This document shows positions 27,443-36,945 of a DNA stretch of 64,000 nt, piece by piece (the first letter of the stretch is position 1; each line of letters begins with the position of its first letter). The notes below the pieces were generated by a model. That model saw nothing but the letters and a program-made list of their open reading frames with translations, searched no databases and was not told where the DNA came from. The position numbers and the translations under genes were made by a program. Source of the stretch: a virus. The stretch spans positions 1-64,000 of the IMG/VR virus record IMGVR_UViG_3300028025_002058. One strand, 5' to 3'.

Positions 27443-28005
27443 CGTTCCGTCAACACCTTGTTGGCATAATGTGCAATTCCAAATGAATCTGCAACATCAA
27501 AATCTGATATAGACAAGCCATACTTTTTATTAAAGTAGTCAGCAGTTCTTTGTTTTCTCATATTTCGCAACTGAGTTTTATACCATGAGTCTGCGTATCC
27601 TGGGTTCTTTACTCTAATAGCCTGCTTCTCATCTTTAGTTGGGTTCTTATTACCAATGTATGCCTGCCATGATGAAGGGCTAATAGTGATAACTTTAGCC
27701 CCAGTAGACATAAGCTCTGCAATAACAACTCCATATACATATGATAGTTTAATTACTGCATCAGGAGATCTTACAAGTATGGCACCCTCCACGGCAATAT
27801 AGTCTGACTTTAACTCTTCTAGCATTACATGCATCTTTACCTTAGCGTCATATATCTTTTCATATATATCTGATCCAACAAACTCTATCTTACCCCACTT
27901 TAGAGGCTGATCATTTTCCATAAGACAAAAGGCTACAGAGTTAGTTGATGCATCAATTCCAAGAACTCTGTTTGCCCTAGTTTTTACCAGGTCAGCTAAT
28001 TTCAT
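27439..28005 (-). CDS. RuvC-like Holliday-junction resolvase (188 aa)
   Basis: RNase H-fold nuclease with catalytic acids in RVLGIDASTNSVAF (Asp), DYIAVEGAIL (Glu) and FDVADSFGIAHY (Asp), the RuvC order. Resolves recombination or replication intermediates before packaging. Length 188 is near RuvC (about 170). Followed by a zinc-ribbon partner. Confidence 0.8.
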   Translation of the reverse strand: MKLADLVKTRANRVLGIDASTNSVAFCLMENDQPLKWGKIEFVGSDIYEKIYDAKVKMHVMLEELKSDYIAVEGAILVRSPDAVIKLSYVYGVVIAELMSTGAKVITISPSSWQAYIGNKNPTKDEKQAIRVKNPGYADSWYKTQLRNMRKQRTADYFNKKYGLSISDFDVADSFGIAHYANKVLTER

Positions 28006-28270
28006 CTAGCATCCCAACAATTCTATTTCTTTTAGTTATATCTATTTTCTTTTGGCATGAGGCACATAATGTAGTGTCATTGTATCTACTTAGCTGTGCT
28101 CCACACTTCTTGCATCCACGAGCAGCACCATTTCTAATAGCCTTCTTTTCATAATACTTTTCCATAATTCTACGATTAGTTGCAACTCTGCAACACTCAT
28201 CTGTACAATATTTTTGATTATGTGTTTTTGGCTCAAAGTCTTTGGCGCATTCTTTGTTTGCACAAATCAT
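27992..28270 (-). CDS. Double zinc-ribbon protein (92 aa)
   Basis: Two Cys-pair blocks: MICANKECAKDF...YCTDECC and GCKKCGAQLSR...LCASC. Basic linker between them. Likely nucleic-acid binding and overlapping the resolvase start by 14 bases, so possibly an accessory. Confidence 0.65.
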   Translation of the reverse strand: MICANKECAKDFEPKTHNQKYCTDECCRVATNRRIMEKYYEKKAIRNGAARGCKKCGAQLSRYNDTTLCASCQKKIDITKRNRIVGMLDEIS

Positions 28271-29052
28271 AACTTAGGCACCTTATATGTTTCTATCTGA
28301 ACTGTGCCAGTAAGTCCAGCGTAACATTCCTTTTTAATTGGACAATAAGTGCATGGCATCTTTGACTTAGATGATCCTGCTGGACGCATAGGAAGATCGC
28401 CTTCCTTAAAGTTATCCCAAACCTCGCACATCCAGGTAAAAGCCTCTTCAATTATCTCAGTATTCTTTTCATTCATAGAAACTGGAATAACTATTAATTC
28501 TTGAGTGTTTTTATTCTCATAAAGGAAGAATCCTTCTTTAGCATTCTTAAGCTTCATATAGGTTAAAAGCTGTAGTAGGTGATTTGTTGTAGGCTTCATC
28601 TCTGACTGTCTAGCATCCCATACTTCTTGCTTTGCCGTTTTAATTTCACCAATTACAGTTTCATTATCATACTCCATAATTAAGTCGATAAATCCTCTAA
28701 TCGGTGGATACTCATTAACAATCTCTTCTTCTTCTGCTCTCCACTCTGGCATTGTCTTAATTAAATTCTGCAAGCGTTCATGTGCCTGAGTTCCCTGAGC
28801 CATATTAGCAACTGCAACTGCATCATTATCATCAATAAACATTGCTCCGCTAAATGCCATATACCAGTATCTAGGGCATGTGCCATGACCATAGCCAAGA
28901 GAGCTTGGGCTAAACGACTTCTTTGTCATCTCTCCATCTGGACGCTTTGTATTTCTATATGACTCATCAAGTAATCGTGCAAATAGTTCTGGGTCGAAGT
29001 GCTTGCCAGTATGCTTTTTAAACTTAAGGTTCTTTACAATATCTCTAGCCAT
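28267..29052 (-). CDS. Cas4-like PD-(D/E)XK exonuclease with Fe-S cluster (261 aa)
   Basis: RecB-type nuclease: AHERLQNL (His), IRGFIDLIMEYD (Asp), VIGEIKTAK (E-x-K), and four Cys framing the fold: GTCPRYW near the start and CTYCPIKKEC at the end, typical of Cas4/AddB iron-sulfur nucleases. 5'-3' or 3'-5' resection of DNA ends for recombination. No CRISPR array or Cas1 is present. Start ATG 29052 preferred. Confidence 0.85.
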   Translation of the reverse strand: MARDIVKNLKFKKHTGKHFDPELFARLLDESYRNTKRPDGEMTKKSFSPSSLGYGHGTCPRYWYMAFSGAMFIDDNDAVAVANMAQGTQAHERLQNLIKTMPEWRAEEEEIVNEYPPIRGFIDLIMEYDNETVIGEIKTAKQEVWDARQSEMKPTTNHLLQLLTYMKLKNAKEGFFLYENKNTQELIVIPVSMNEKNTEIIEEAFTWMCEVWDNFKEGDLPMRPAGSSKSKMPCTYCPIKKECYAGLTGTVQIETYKVPKL

Positions 29053-29380
29053 TATATCTGACCACATACTTTAGTGCGTCAACTAGTTTGTCTACTGACT
29101 CTTTTGCTGAATAGTAAATATTCTTCTTATTATTGTTTACTGTTCCAGCCTTGTCTTTAGCAATAGTTGAATAAACTGAAGCCATCATAGCAAATTTAGT
29201 AGACATAGCCTGTAGCTCAATAATTAGAGAAGGGGCTTTTGCTGCTGGCACGTCAGGATTCATTAACAACTTTACAACAATTGCTAGCGTCTTATCTAAC
29301 TGTTCATCTTTCATATACTCATGAAGATCATTAAACTCAGTGATATTATTAATAAGTTCTAGTGTATTTAGGTCGCTCAT
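29045..29380 (-). CDS. Helical hypothetical protein (111 aa)
   Basis: ATG 29380 gives MSDLNTLELINNITEFNDLH; all helix, with AAKAPSLIIELQAMSTKFAM and a basic C-terminus. It overlaps the nuclease start by eight bases. Common in actinophage replication clusters, function unknown. Confidence 0.65.
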   Translation of the reverse strand: MSDLNTLELINNITEFNDLHEYMKDEQLDKTLAIVVKLLMNPDVPAAKAPSLIIELQAMSTKFAMMASVYSTIAKDKAGTVNNNKKNIYYSAKESVDKLVDALKYVVRYNG

Positions 29381-29535
29381 TATGCAAACCTCGTCACAAT
29401 AGCATAGCCAATCCAAAGTCCAACTATTCCCATTAGCCCAGCAAATACTGGTGGGGCAGGAATTGGTAGCTTAAGTATGCTGAATATTCCACCCACTGCA
29501 GCACCAGTTAATGTTGTATATAGTATCTCTTTCAT
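29380..29535 (-). CDS. XapX-domain membrane protein (51 aa)
   Basis: GAAVGGIFSILKLPIPAPPV followed by GLMGIVGLWIGY is the XapX (DUF1427) signature: two short helices with a PIPAPP turn. Found in bacteria as a tiny membrane protein of unknown role. ATG 29535 and stop overlap neighbours by one base (TAATG) on both ends. Unusual in a replication operon. Confidence 0.8.
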   Translation of the reverse strand: MKEILYTTLTGAAVGGIFSILKLPIPAPPVFAGLMGIVGLWIGYAIVTRFA

Positions 29536-29660
29536 TACTTTGCCTTCTTATGCTTTACTATATAAGGACCAACTACTGATCGTATTGTTCCATCTTTACG
29601 AATCTTAACAATCATTCCATTTTTAATAATGGTGTCATTAAATCTACGCTTATTCGCCAT
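29535..29660 (-). CDS. Small basic protein (41 aa)
   Basis: ATG 29660, stop TAA 29535-29537. MANKRRFNDTIIKNGMIVKI then RKDGTIRSVVGPYI, a KOW-like beta hairpin pattern with basic residues. Possibly RNA or DNA binding. Confidence 0.55.
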   Translation of the reverse strand: MANKRRFNDTIIKNGMIVKIRKDGTIRSVVGPYIVKHKKAK

Positions 29661-29958
29661 GATTATCCTCCCAAAACTGAATCAGTTCTTCCAATACAGC
29701 CCATTCAATAATTCCAAGACGAACCTTGGAATCTGTTCCTATAATAATTTTTAATGCTGGATGCATGTCTCTGCTTACCTTAAATGTATCCGTACAAATC
29801 TTTGACCAGGCTGGTTTATTTAAAGTAAAACTCTTAGATGCTTCTTTGTAATCAACTAGGAATTGTTTCCATTTAGCATCGCCTTTTTGATAGTCGCCAC
29901 GTCCGCTATTCTTTTGCGCTTTTGCACCATCACGTTTTACTTCAGATCTTTCAGACAT
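29650..29958 (-). CDS. Nuclease-like phage protein (102 aa)
   Basis: AKAQKNSGRGDYQKGDAKWK then FLVDYKEASKSFTL and W-x-K match a small phage family with an archaeal-resolvase-like core (GRG..KGD...VDYKE). The Asp/Glu-x-Lys pattern suggests PD-(D/E)XK chemistry. Tentative. Confidence 0.5.
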   Translation of the reverse strand: MSERSEVKRDGAKAQKNSGRGDYQKGDAKWKQFLVDYKEASKSFTLNKPAWSKICTDTFKVSRDMHPALKIIIGTDSKVRLGIIEWAVLEELIQFWEDNHGE

Positions 29959-30146
29959 TATTCAACACGCACTTGATTCTTATGACCGTTTGGGCATTCC
30001 CATGCAAGCGTTAAAATTGCAGGATCCCAGAAGGCTTCCTGTGCATCTTCATCACACTTTGAGCATGGTTTAAGTCCATGAATTGATTGAAGTTCTGATT
30101 TATGAATAAGCTCTGGCTTATGGAAAAACTCATTAAGATTTGGCAC
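29958..30146 (-). CDS. Zinc-ribbon hypothetical protein (62 aa)
   Basis: Cys pairs KPCSKCDED and WECPNGH enclose a strand-rich centre; the fourth ligand would be His. Overlaps the RecA stop by 14 bases. Function unknown. Confidence 0.6.
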   Translation of the reverse strand: MPNLNEFFHKPELIHKSELQSIHGLKPCSKCDEDAQEAFWDPAILTLAWECPNGHKNQVRVE

Positions 30147-31137
30147 TTATATCCTCTCGAAGTTTTTCAACTACATCTGGATTCTCTCTAAGATACTGTA
30201 CTGCTTTAGCACGTCCTTGGAATCTTTCTCCATTAACAGTATACCAAGCGCCACCTTTTTCAATAGCTCCAGTCATTTCTGCAACGTCAAGAGTTTCTCC
30301 AACGCTATCTACACCAAGAGTTTCCCCTTGGTAATAAAAGTCGTACTGTCCTGATAAATTTGGGGGACCGAGTTTGTTGTAATCAATAATCCAGTTAACT
30401 GGCCTGCCAACTCTTTGTTCAATGATCTTGTCGCCAACTTTAACCCCAGCCTTAATAGCATTCGCCTCAGCCTCAGACGACCAGAGTTTAATGACAGTGG
30501 AAGAAAAGAACTTGACTGCCATGCCACCTGTTGGGATGTGACTAGCATGCATAGATCCAAACTGATTTCGTTGTTGTGAGATGAGTACAAGTAATGTGTT
30601 TTTGTTTGCATAATTTAACATCTTGACTGCGTGAGTCATATCCTTTGCTTCAGCGCCGATTTGCTTAGTGTCTTGCAAATCTTTTAATTCATTTCCATCT
30701 TTTTCAAAATAGATTGCTGGTAGTAGTGCTGAGATTGAATCAACTACAATAACATCTACACCTGCATCCATTAACTTAGTAGACACATCTACCATATCAT
30801 TAACAGTCTTAACCTTTGAATGAATAAGGAGTGATGAGTCAACGCCCAATAACTCTGCCCATGACTGATCATATGAATCTTCCGCATCAATCCACGCACA
30901 GGTCTTTCCTTCTTTTTGAGCTAATGCAATCATTTGTAAACAGAAAGAAGATTTTCCTGCAGACTTGTTACCCCAAACTAAAGTTTGTCTCCCATAACCA
31001 AGCCCGCCTTTTAAAGCCATGTTCAATCCAATACTAGGGGTTTGTTGCTTTAGCACCTGAACATTTTGTGCAGACTGAACTCGTGCCCTTGTTTTTGGAT
31101 CTAGTTTTGCCAATATTTCATCTAATACAATTTTCAT
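30133..31137 (-). CDS. recA: RecA-like recombinase (334 aa)
   Basis: Walker A VWGNKSAGKSSF (about residues 53-64), Walker B VDVIVVDSISAL, L1/L2 regions around LISQQRNQFG and HIPTGGMAVKFFSS, and the KVGDKIIEQRVGRPVNW segment. Strand-exchange protein for phage replication and repair. Slightly shorter than host RecA, with the acidic C-terminal tail missing. SD in AGAGAAGAAAG ahead of ATG 31137. Confidence 0.9.
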   Translation of the reverse strand: MKIVLDEILAKLDPKTRARVQSAQNVQVLKQQTPSIGLNMALKGGLGYGRQTLVWGNKSAGKSSFCLQMIALAQKEGKTCAWIDAEDSYDQSWAELLGVDSSLLIHSKVKTVNDMVDVSTKLMDAGVDVIVVDSISALLPAIYFEKDGNELKDLQDTKQIGAEAKDMTHAVKMLNYANKNTLLVLISQQRNQFGSMHASHIPTGGMAVKFFSSTVIKLWSSEAEANAIKAGVKVGDKIIEQRVGRPVNWIIDYNKLGPPNLSGQYDFYYQGETLGVDSVGETLDVAEMTGAIEKGGAWYTVNGERFQGRAKAVQYLRENPDVVEKLREDISAKS

Positions 31138-31170
31138 TATTATTCTTTCTTCTCTCTAGTTATTATAGCA

Positions 31171-31518
31171 TTAAAACAGGTTGCCGTGAAGTCTTGGACG
31201 CTCTTTATTTTTATTAATCTTTGATTCTAGAACCTCATCAAGACTATGTAGGATCTGCTCTTCATTTCTCATTGCTGCATATACATCTAGCAATCTAATA
31301 ATTACATCAGCCATTTCTTCTACAATCTTTTCAGATCCATGACTCTTTCTAATTGCTTCTAATACTTCAGTAACTTCTGAATGTACGAGAGCAAGCTTGT
31401 TTCCAACCTTGTCATGAGAATACTCTCCATCCCAAAACCCCTTTTCTTTTGCTGTTTCATGTAGCAATGCTGCTAATGCGTCAAGCCCGTACTCAGTTAA
31501 AATATTATTGCTGTTCAA
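31171..31518 (-). CDS. MazG-like nucleotide pyrophosphohydrolase (115 aa)
   Basis: The E-x-x-E...E-x-x-D signature appears as VHSEVTEVLEAIRKSH...IVEEMADVIIRLLD. MazG-type enzymes hydrolyse NTPs or (p)ppGpp, which in phages may keep the host from starvation response. All-helical, single domain length. Confidence 0.82.
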   Translation of the reverse strand: MNSNNILTEYGLDALAALLHETAKEKGFWDGEYSHDKVGNKLALVHSEVTEVLEAIRKSHGSEKIVEEMADVIIRLLDVYAAMRNEEQILHSLDEVLESKINKNKERPRLHGNLF

Positions 31519-31708
31519 TTTTTTCCCTTAAACTAAATGTAAATGATGGGCCAGTCTCATCATAATCAATAACTAACTCTTTTTCTGTAGCCCCTGCATC
31601 TAAAAACCTTAAAGTGGGTACAGTTAATTTGCCATGCTCTTCTAAAATAGCTACTAGCACCTGATTAATGCTAATTGATGTAACCAGACCTTCTATATTA
31701 TCTGTCAT
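31505..31708 (-). CDS. Small hypothetical protein (67 aa)
   Basis: Beta-rich with acidic patches (IDYDETGPSFTFSLREK), located between polymerase and MazG with overlaps of 4 and 14 bases. Function unknown. Confidence 0.6.
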   Translation of the reverse strand: MTDNIEGLVTSISINQVLVAILEEHGKLTVPTLRFLDAGATEKELVIDYDETGPSFTFSLREKIEQQ

Positions 31709-34700
31709 TTTATTTCCTTAACCATCAGTGTTCCATCATCTAATTTAGATAACACTACCTGACATGTCATTCCCTCACGCATTTTTGCTAAGGCAATCTT
31801 ATACATACTAGAGAATACGATAGCTCTAGTTAAATTCTTATCCTTATCTGACAGTACAATGTGTGCCATTGTTTTGCCAGCCTTTGTCTTGTAAGGGGTA
31901 AAGTCTACCACATGATACTGGTTTTCTTCAAGGTCATACTCTTTACGATATAGGTAATCTACAAATGAATCCTTAGACTGAGGATTGATATCTTGAACCT
32001 TAACATATCTTGCAATTCTATTATCTCCTACTAGAATAAAATACATCTGATTAGTTTCAATTGGAGTCTGTTCATTATGGAAAAGCCCAATTGATCCAGT
32101 CTCGTCTACCAATTCAATTCTTGCCCAACCAGTTCCACGCTTGATAGACTTGGCCATTCCAAACATTACAAATGAACCTAAGTCATCAAACTCTGAAATT
32201 GGACGAGCCTGTGTTTTAATTCTAGGAGGAAGATCTAGATTAAATGTTGGAATACCAAGGTACTCATAGTAATTATCTTTCTCATTACCTTCTCTAGGAT
32301 TATCTTCAAATGCCGCTGCACCAATAGCGTTCAATGCAGATATTGCTCTGCTATTAATTCCGCTTCCCTTTTTAGAAGCTTTATCTATAAAATCAGAGTA
32401 GTTAGTGTATGGTCTTTTCTCCATAATTTTATTTGCAATGCTGTCAGAAATAAATTTAACTTCTGCCAACCCAAATCTAATTGCATCTTTTTGCAGAGAG
32501 AAGTAAATCTCTGACTCGTTGATATGAGGAAGTAATACCTTAAGACCTAATCTTTTAGCTTCAATTAAGTATTCTGTACGAACATCCTTGTCATTTTCGT
32601 TTTTAAGAATCGAAAACATGAACTCAAGAGGGTAGTAAGTTTTAAGCCAAGCCGTATAATAAGAAAGCATGGAATAAGCAACAGCATGAGAACGGTTAAA
32701 AGAATAGCCAGCATGAGCCTCGAAAGTATGCCATAAGGTTTCGGCTTGCTTCTTAGAAATGTGTTTTGAAGCCCCAACAATAAACCTATCTTTGAACTCG
32801 TCAAATTCTTTTGCATCTTTCTTCTTTCCGATAATCTTGCGGACCTTATCAGCCTCTGACCAAGACATTCCACCTAGGTGTACGCAAGCTTGCATAACCT
32901 GTTCTTGATATATGATAACACCATATGTATTTTCAGTAAAAGGCTTCATGATAGGATGAATATATTGAACTGCTTCTTGACCATGTTTTCTTTTAATATA
33001 AGATGCACCCACTGTATTCATTGCTCCTGGACGAACCAAAGCATTTGATGCAGCGAGATCTTCAAATACACTAACTCCCATTTTAATCAATAGGTTTGTA
33101 TATGGGGTTGCTTCAGCCTGGAATATACCCTTAGTATACCCTTCGCTCAATGTCTTATAAACTTTTGGATCATCTAGAGGAAGGCTAGAAAGATTAATGA
33201 CCTTTCCACTTCTATCCTTAATTGATTTTAATGTATCTGATATCACAGATAAGGTCTTAAGTCCTAGTGCATCTAGTTTAATAAGACCTATATCTGCAAC
33301 CGTATCCATATCGTATGCAACGACTGGAATTCTGCCTGACACATCATCGCTAGCATCTGCACGAGATTCTACTGGAGCAAACTTTCTAATATCGTCTTTA
33401 GCTACAACAACTCCAGCTGCATGTACTCCCACGCTTCTAATCTTGCCACGTAATCTTTCTGCTAGCCATACAACTTCTGGATACTTCATTCTAAACTCTT
33501 TTGTATTTGGCGAATCCATAAAGTCTTCAAATGTGTCAATTGATTTCATTGCACGATTAACATCAGACAGCGGTACCATAAATACACGAGCAGCATCTCT
33601 AATTACACCCTTATCTTTAAAATAAGTGTAAGTTGAAATAGAAGCAACGTGCTTAAACTTTTTCTTTAAATAATCTTTTACCTCTTTGCGACGACGGTCT
33701 TCAAAGTCGGTATCAATGTCTGGAAAGTCATTACGTTCTGGATTAATAAATCGGAAGAACAGTAGGTCATACTTAATTGGATCTACATCTGTAATTCCTA
33801 GGGCATAGCAAACAAGGGAGCCAGCGGCAGATCCACGGCCAGGACCAACCATGATGCTATTATCTTTAGCCCAGTTAATCATATCTGCTACAACTAAGAA
33901 ATATGAGGCAAATGATTTATCTTTAATTATAGATAACTCTTCATCAAGTCTGTCTAGGTAGACCTGATCTTCTGACAGATTTAGCCTTTTAAGGCCTTCT
34001 AAGGCCATTTCGCCAAGCTTTTTGTCAGCATTGGTCTTAGGGACAGGGAGGAGGTCCAATCCCCTGTTAAAATCGTATTCTCCAATTTTATTGGCTATCT
34101 CCATGGTATTCTCATAGATATCTTTTCGAGTAATTCCAGCCTTATTAAAGTCAGCCTCAATTTCATCCCTAGTCTGAATGAACAAATTATAGTCTATGAA
34201 TGATATCTTTCTATCTGGATAAAGATAGTTAAATCTATCTAACATATCCTTAATGTTTCTAGACATGTCAAAGTCTGCTTCTTTATCAGACTTAGGAGAT
34301 GTTGATAGAATAAGCATAGCCTCTTCTAATATACGATCTTCTTCTTTAGCAAAGTGGGCATCTCCAGTTGCCACCGCCTTAATTTTAAGTTCATCTGCCA
34401 GTTCAAGCAGCTTTGAGTTTATTTCTTCTGGATTGTGAGATTGAACCTCAATGTAAAAATCTTCACCGAAAGTCTTTTTAAAGTCTTGGAGAACCAGTTT
34501 AGCCTCAGAAAACTCGCTCCTCTCGATAGCTTTAGAGATAAGCCCATTAAGGCATCCAGACAATACAATAATACCTTCCGCATATTCCTTAAGCACCTCT
34601 CTATCAATACGTGGCTTATGATAAAAGCCTTCGTTCCATGCAAGTTCCTGTAATATATTTATATTCTCTAAACCCTTTTTGTTTTTAGCAAGGAGAATAA

Positions 34701-34971
34701 TATGGTTATAAGCTTGAATAGATTTATCTGTTTTAGAGGAGCGATCAAATCTATCTGTTGGGGATATATACGCTTCTACTCCAAGGATTGGCTTTATGCC
34801 TTGTTCCTTACACGCAATCTGCATTTCACGGTGCGAAGATAATGTTCCGTGGTCTGTGATTGCCAATGCTGTCTGACCAGCATCCTTTGCTGCTTTTACA
34901 AGTTCGGCAGGAGAGTTAAGACCATCCATTAATGAATAGTAAGAATGCACATGTAAATGTGTGAATGACAT
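31705..34971 (-). CDS. dnaE: DNA polymerase III alpha subunit, DnaE type (1088 aa)
   Basis: N-terminal PHP domain FTHLHVHSYYSLMDG and ITDHGTLSS; palm motifs GPGRGSAAGSLVCYALG and the catalytic PDIDTDFEDRRR; fingers GYSFNRSHAVAYSMLSYYTA; then a helix-hairpin-helix segment and an OB-fold region (IELVDETGSIGLF). Complete by length. The phage carries its own replicative polymerase, along with helicase, primase and SSB, so replication is largely autonomous. Confidence 0.93.
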   Translation of the reverse strand: MSFTHLHVHSYYSLMDGLNSPAELVKAAKDAGQTALAITDHGTLSSHREMQIACKEQGIKPILGVEAYISPTDRFDRSSKTDKSIQAYNHIILLAKNKKGLENINILQELAWNEGFYHKPRIDREVLKEYAEGIIVLSGCLNGLISKAIERSEFSEAKLVLQDFKKTFGEDFYIEVQSHNPEEINSKLLELADELKIKAVATGDAHFAKEEDRILEEAMLILSTSPKSDKEADFDMSRNIKDMLDRFNYLYPDRKISFIDYNLFIQTRDEIEADFNKAGITRKDIYENTMEIANKIGEYDFNRGLDLLPVPKTNADKKLGEMALEGLKRLNLSEDQVYLDRLDEELSIIKDKSFASYFLVVADMINWAKDNSIMVGPGRGSAAGSLVCYALGITDVDPIKYDLLFFRFINPERNDFPDIDTDFEDRRRKEVKDYLKKKFKHVASISTYTYFKDKGVIRDAARVFMVPLSDVNRAMKSIDTFEDFMDSPNTKEFRMKYPEVVWLAERLRGKIRSVGVHAAGVVVAKDDIRKFAPVESRADASDDVSGRIPVVAYDMDTVADIGLIKLDALGLKTLSVISDTLKSIKDRSGKVINLSSLPLDDPKVYKTLSEGYTKGIFQAEATPYTNLLIKMGVSVFEDLAASNALVRPGAMNTVGASYIKRKHGQEAVQYIHPIMKPFTENTYGVIIYQEQVMQACVHLGGMSWSEADKVRKIIGKKKDAKEFDEFKDRFIVGASKHISKKQAETLWHTFEAHAGYSFNRSHAVAYSMLSYYTAWLKTYYPLEFMFSILKNENDKDVRTEYLIEAKRLGLKVLLPHINESEIYFSLQKDAIRFGLAEVKFISDSIANKIMEKRPYTNYSDFIDKASKKGSGINSRAISALNAIGAAAFEDNPREGNEKDNYYEYLGIPTFNLDLPPRIKTQARPISEFDDLGSFVMFGMAKSIKRGTGWARIELVDETGSIGLFHNEQTPIETNQMYFILVGDNRIARYVKVQDINPQSKDSFVDYLYRKEYDLEENQYHVVDFTPYKTKAGKTMAHIVLSDKDKNLTRAIVFSSMYKIALAKMREGMTCQVVLSKLDDGTLMVKEIK

Positions 34972-34995
34972 TAACTCTCCGCCTTTAACCTTGTG

Positions 34996-35667
34996 TTACC
35001 AGTCTACACTGCTGGATGAAGCAGAGGACTCTTCTGTGTTGCCACCGTCACCCATATAGAAAGCTTCTTGCTCTGCATATGGTACGTGACGTACTGCTGT
35101 TTTTTCAAGATCATGCAATTCCAAGCCAGAGAAGTCGAATGGTGTTTCGTCTTTACCTAGAGGGATAATTGTATAACTTGTGTCTGTCTTTGAACCGTTA
35201 CGCTTAATTCGCCACATCAAATTAGTGATGCTTCCCATTTCGCCAGCGTATTCAATTAATGTAGGTGTGATTGTCTTACCACTTGTACCTTGTGAAAGAA
35301 TTGCAACGTATGGCTCTTCTTTGCCATCGTCTACTAATACATTGATGTAAAGACGTGTTCTAGCCTTCCAGCCAGCCTTTGGATCCTTACGGTGTTGTTC
35401 ATTTGCCCAGTCACGGCCTTCAGTCTCCATTGTATCTAGAGCCTTACGACGGTAATCCTTCGGGTTTGTGTGCTCTAATGCGATAAACCCGCATCCAAGC
35501 TTGTCATTATATGTTGGTGAGTCTGGATCAAGTTCCTGTAGGAATCTAATCTTTACGCTTTCGCCGTCTTCAATCTTTAGCCAACGACCTTTGTTTTCAT
35601 CCCCACCGCTATAGGTAGGCTTATCTAGTGCCTTGTTGAGGTCTTTTAGACCCTTTACTATACTCAT
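34996..35667 (-). CDS. ssb: Phage single-stranded DNA-binding protein (223 aa)
   Basis: OB-fold-like core with IKIRFLQELDPDSPTYNDK and TRLYINVLVDDGKEE...AILSQG (typical of gp32-like actinophage SSBs), and a Ser/Glu-rich tail ending SSSVDW, similar to the acidic tip used by SSBs to bind partners. Located between DnaE and primase. A weak Cys (LGCGF) does not form a zinc site. Confidence 0.75.
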   Translation of the reverse strand: MSIVKGLKDLNKALDKPTYSGGDENKGRWLKIEDGESVKIRFLQELDPDSPTYNDKLGCGFIALEHTNPKDYRRKALDTMETEGRDWANEQHRKDPKAGWKARTRLYINVLVDDGKEEPYVAILSQGTSGKTITPTLIEYAGEMGSITNLMWRIKRNGSKTDTSYTIIPLGKDETPFDFSGLELHDLEKTAVRHVPYAEQEAFYMGDGGNTEESSASSSSVDW

Positions 35668-35719
35668 TTATATCTCCTTTATAGTTGATGGTATAAATCC
35701 ATCTGTATTTTTTATTATA

Positions 35720-36718
35720 TCACGAGTTCCAAGATCTGTATTCTATGTCGGATACAGAATTTTTAATGCAGGTTTTGATTTCCTCATCGGTCATGTCGCC
35801 AACATCTTTTGCATCATGAGGATATATCTTACCATATTCGTACGAAGCCCACAAGAGGTCTTTGAACCTTAATTTATTTACTATGCTTTTACCTAATTCT
35901 CTACCAGCTTGGTCAGCATCAGTCATAACAGTTATTTTATTAAAATGTCTATTTAAAAGATTCTGCTGCTCTGTAGACAGGAAACCGCCAAGCGTAGCAA
36001 CTACATTTGGAAATCCAGCTTGATGCACACGGATTGCATCAAAGCTAGACTCCACAACTATAACATGGTTACCAATTTTTTTGGCACGATGAATATTAAA
36101 TAATGTTTTGCTCTTTGGTAAATTAGTGCTATTCTTAAAAGACTTACCTTCAATTGATCTGCCAACAATTCCTATTGGCATTCCGTCTGGGCTATGTACT
36201 GGAACAGTAACCATTCCCATATTCTTAGAGTATCCTAAATCAAAGTGTCTCATGGACTCTTCTTCAATACCCCTAGATTTGAAATAAGACTTACCCTCTT
36301 CTGTAGACAGTAGTTCTTTACTTAGTTTATTTAATGTATCTAAAGAAAACTCTTCAAATACTGGCTTCTCTTCCATGGCATCTGAAAGCAATGAGTCAAA
36401 GTTCTCTAATGCCTCAGCTTCTTTTGTTGCAATAAATCTCATTGCTTCAAATTCATTCTTATTCATAACACGCTTTACAAGTTCTTGTAGGGTTCCAGCC
36501 TCACCGCATGAAGGGTTAAAGCATATGAATGCTCCCTTTTCACGGCTTACGCTAAAGCTTGATGTGTGTCTATTGGAATGAAATGGGCAGTAGCATAGAA
36601 AGTCATTACCAGTCTCACCAACAATTTCAAGTCCTATGGATTTTAGGATAGACTTGATGTGCGTTGGCGTGTAGTGCGTGGTATCGACTTCCCTTGTGTT
36701 ATACCCTCTAATTGCCAT
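35720..36718 (-). CDS. dnaG: DNA primase, DnaG type (332 aa)
   Basis: CHC2 zinc finger CYCPFHSNRHTSSFSVSR...CFNPSCG, followed by the RNA-polymerase fold and a Toprim domain: VIVVESSFDAIRV and VMTDADQAGRELG. No helicase-binding C-terminal domain, so shorter than host DnaG. Start ATG 36718 gives MAIRGYNTREVD; upstream starts fall in the previous gene. Confidence 0.9.
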   Translation of the reverse strand: MAIRGYNTREVDTTHYTPTHIKSILKSIGLEIVGETGNDFLCYCPFHSNRHTSSFSVSREKGAFICFNPSCGEAGTLQELVKRVMNKNEFEAMRFIATKEAEALENFDSLLSDAMEEKPVFEEFSLDTLNKLSKELLSTEEGKSYFKSRGIEEESMRHFDLGYSKNMGMVTVPVHSPDGMPIGIVGRSIEGKSFKNSTNLPKSKTLFNIHRAKKIGNHVIVVESSFDAIRVHQAGFPNVVATLGGFLSTEQQNLLNRHFNKITVMTDADQAGRELGKSIVNKLRFKDLLWASYEYGKIYPHDAKDVGDMTDEEIKTCIKNSVSDIEYRSWNS

Positions 36719-36945
36719 GCTTTCTTCTTTCCCACATAAACACCATGAATGCTCATTAAGAACTTCCATGTCTCGCCTGTAAATTCTACCGAAAAGGCTG
36801 GGTCTATGTCAAGTACCCTGACGTAACCTTTACCTCTCATGTCCTGAACTAACAAATTCTCATACTGTGGTCTCAAACTAATTAACTGAGAATTATCTTG
36901 AAACTCTACATCGATTTGAAATCTTTTAATTTTTCGATGCGTCAT
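36643..36945 (-). CDS. Conserved actinophage protein between helicase and primase (100 aa)
   Basis: MTHRKIKRFQIDVEFQ, VRVLDIDPAFSVEF and MSIHGVYVGKKKAWQLEG form a conserved beta-rich family. It overlaps primase by 76 bases and helicase by 20 in different frames. Probably a replisome accessory by position. Confidence 0.65.
   Translation of the reverse strand: MTHRKIKRFQIDVEFQDNSQLISLRPQYENLLVQDMRGKGYVRVLDIDPAFSVEFTGETWKFLMSIHGVYVGKKKAWQLEGITQGKSIPRTTRQRTSSLS

Noticed and set aside
28267-29052. CRISPR-associated Cas4
   Set aside because: No repeat array, Cas1 or Cas2 nearby; phage recombination nuclease fits better.
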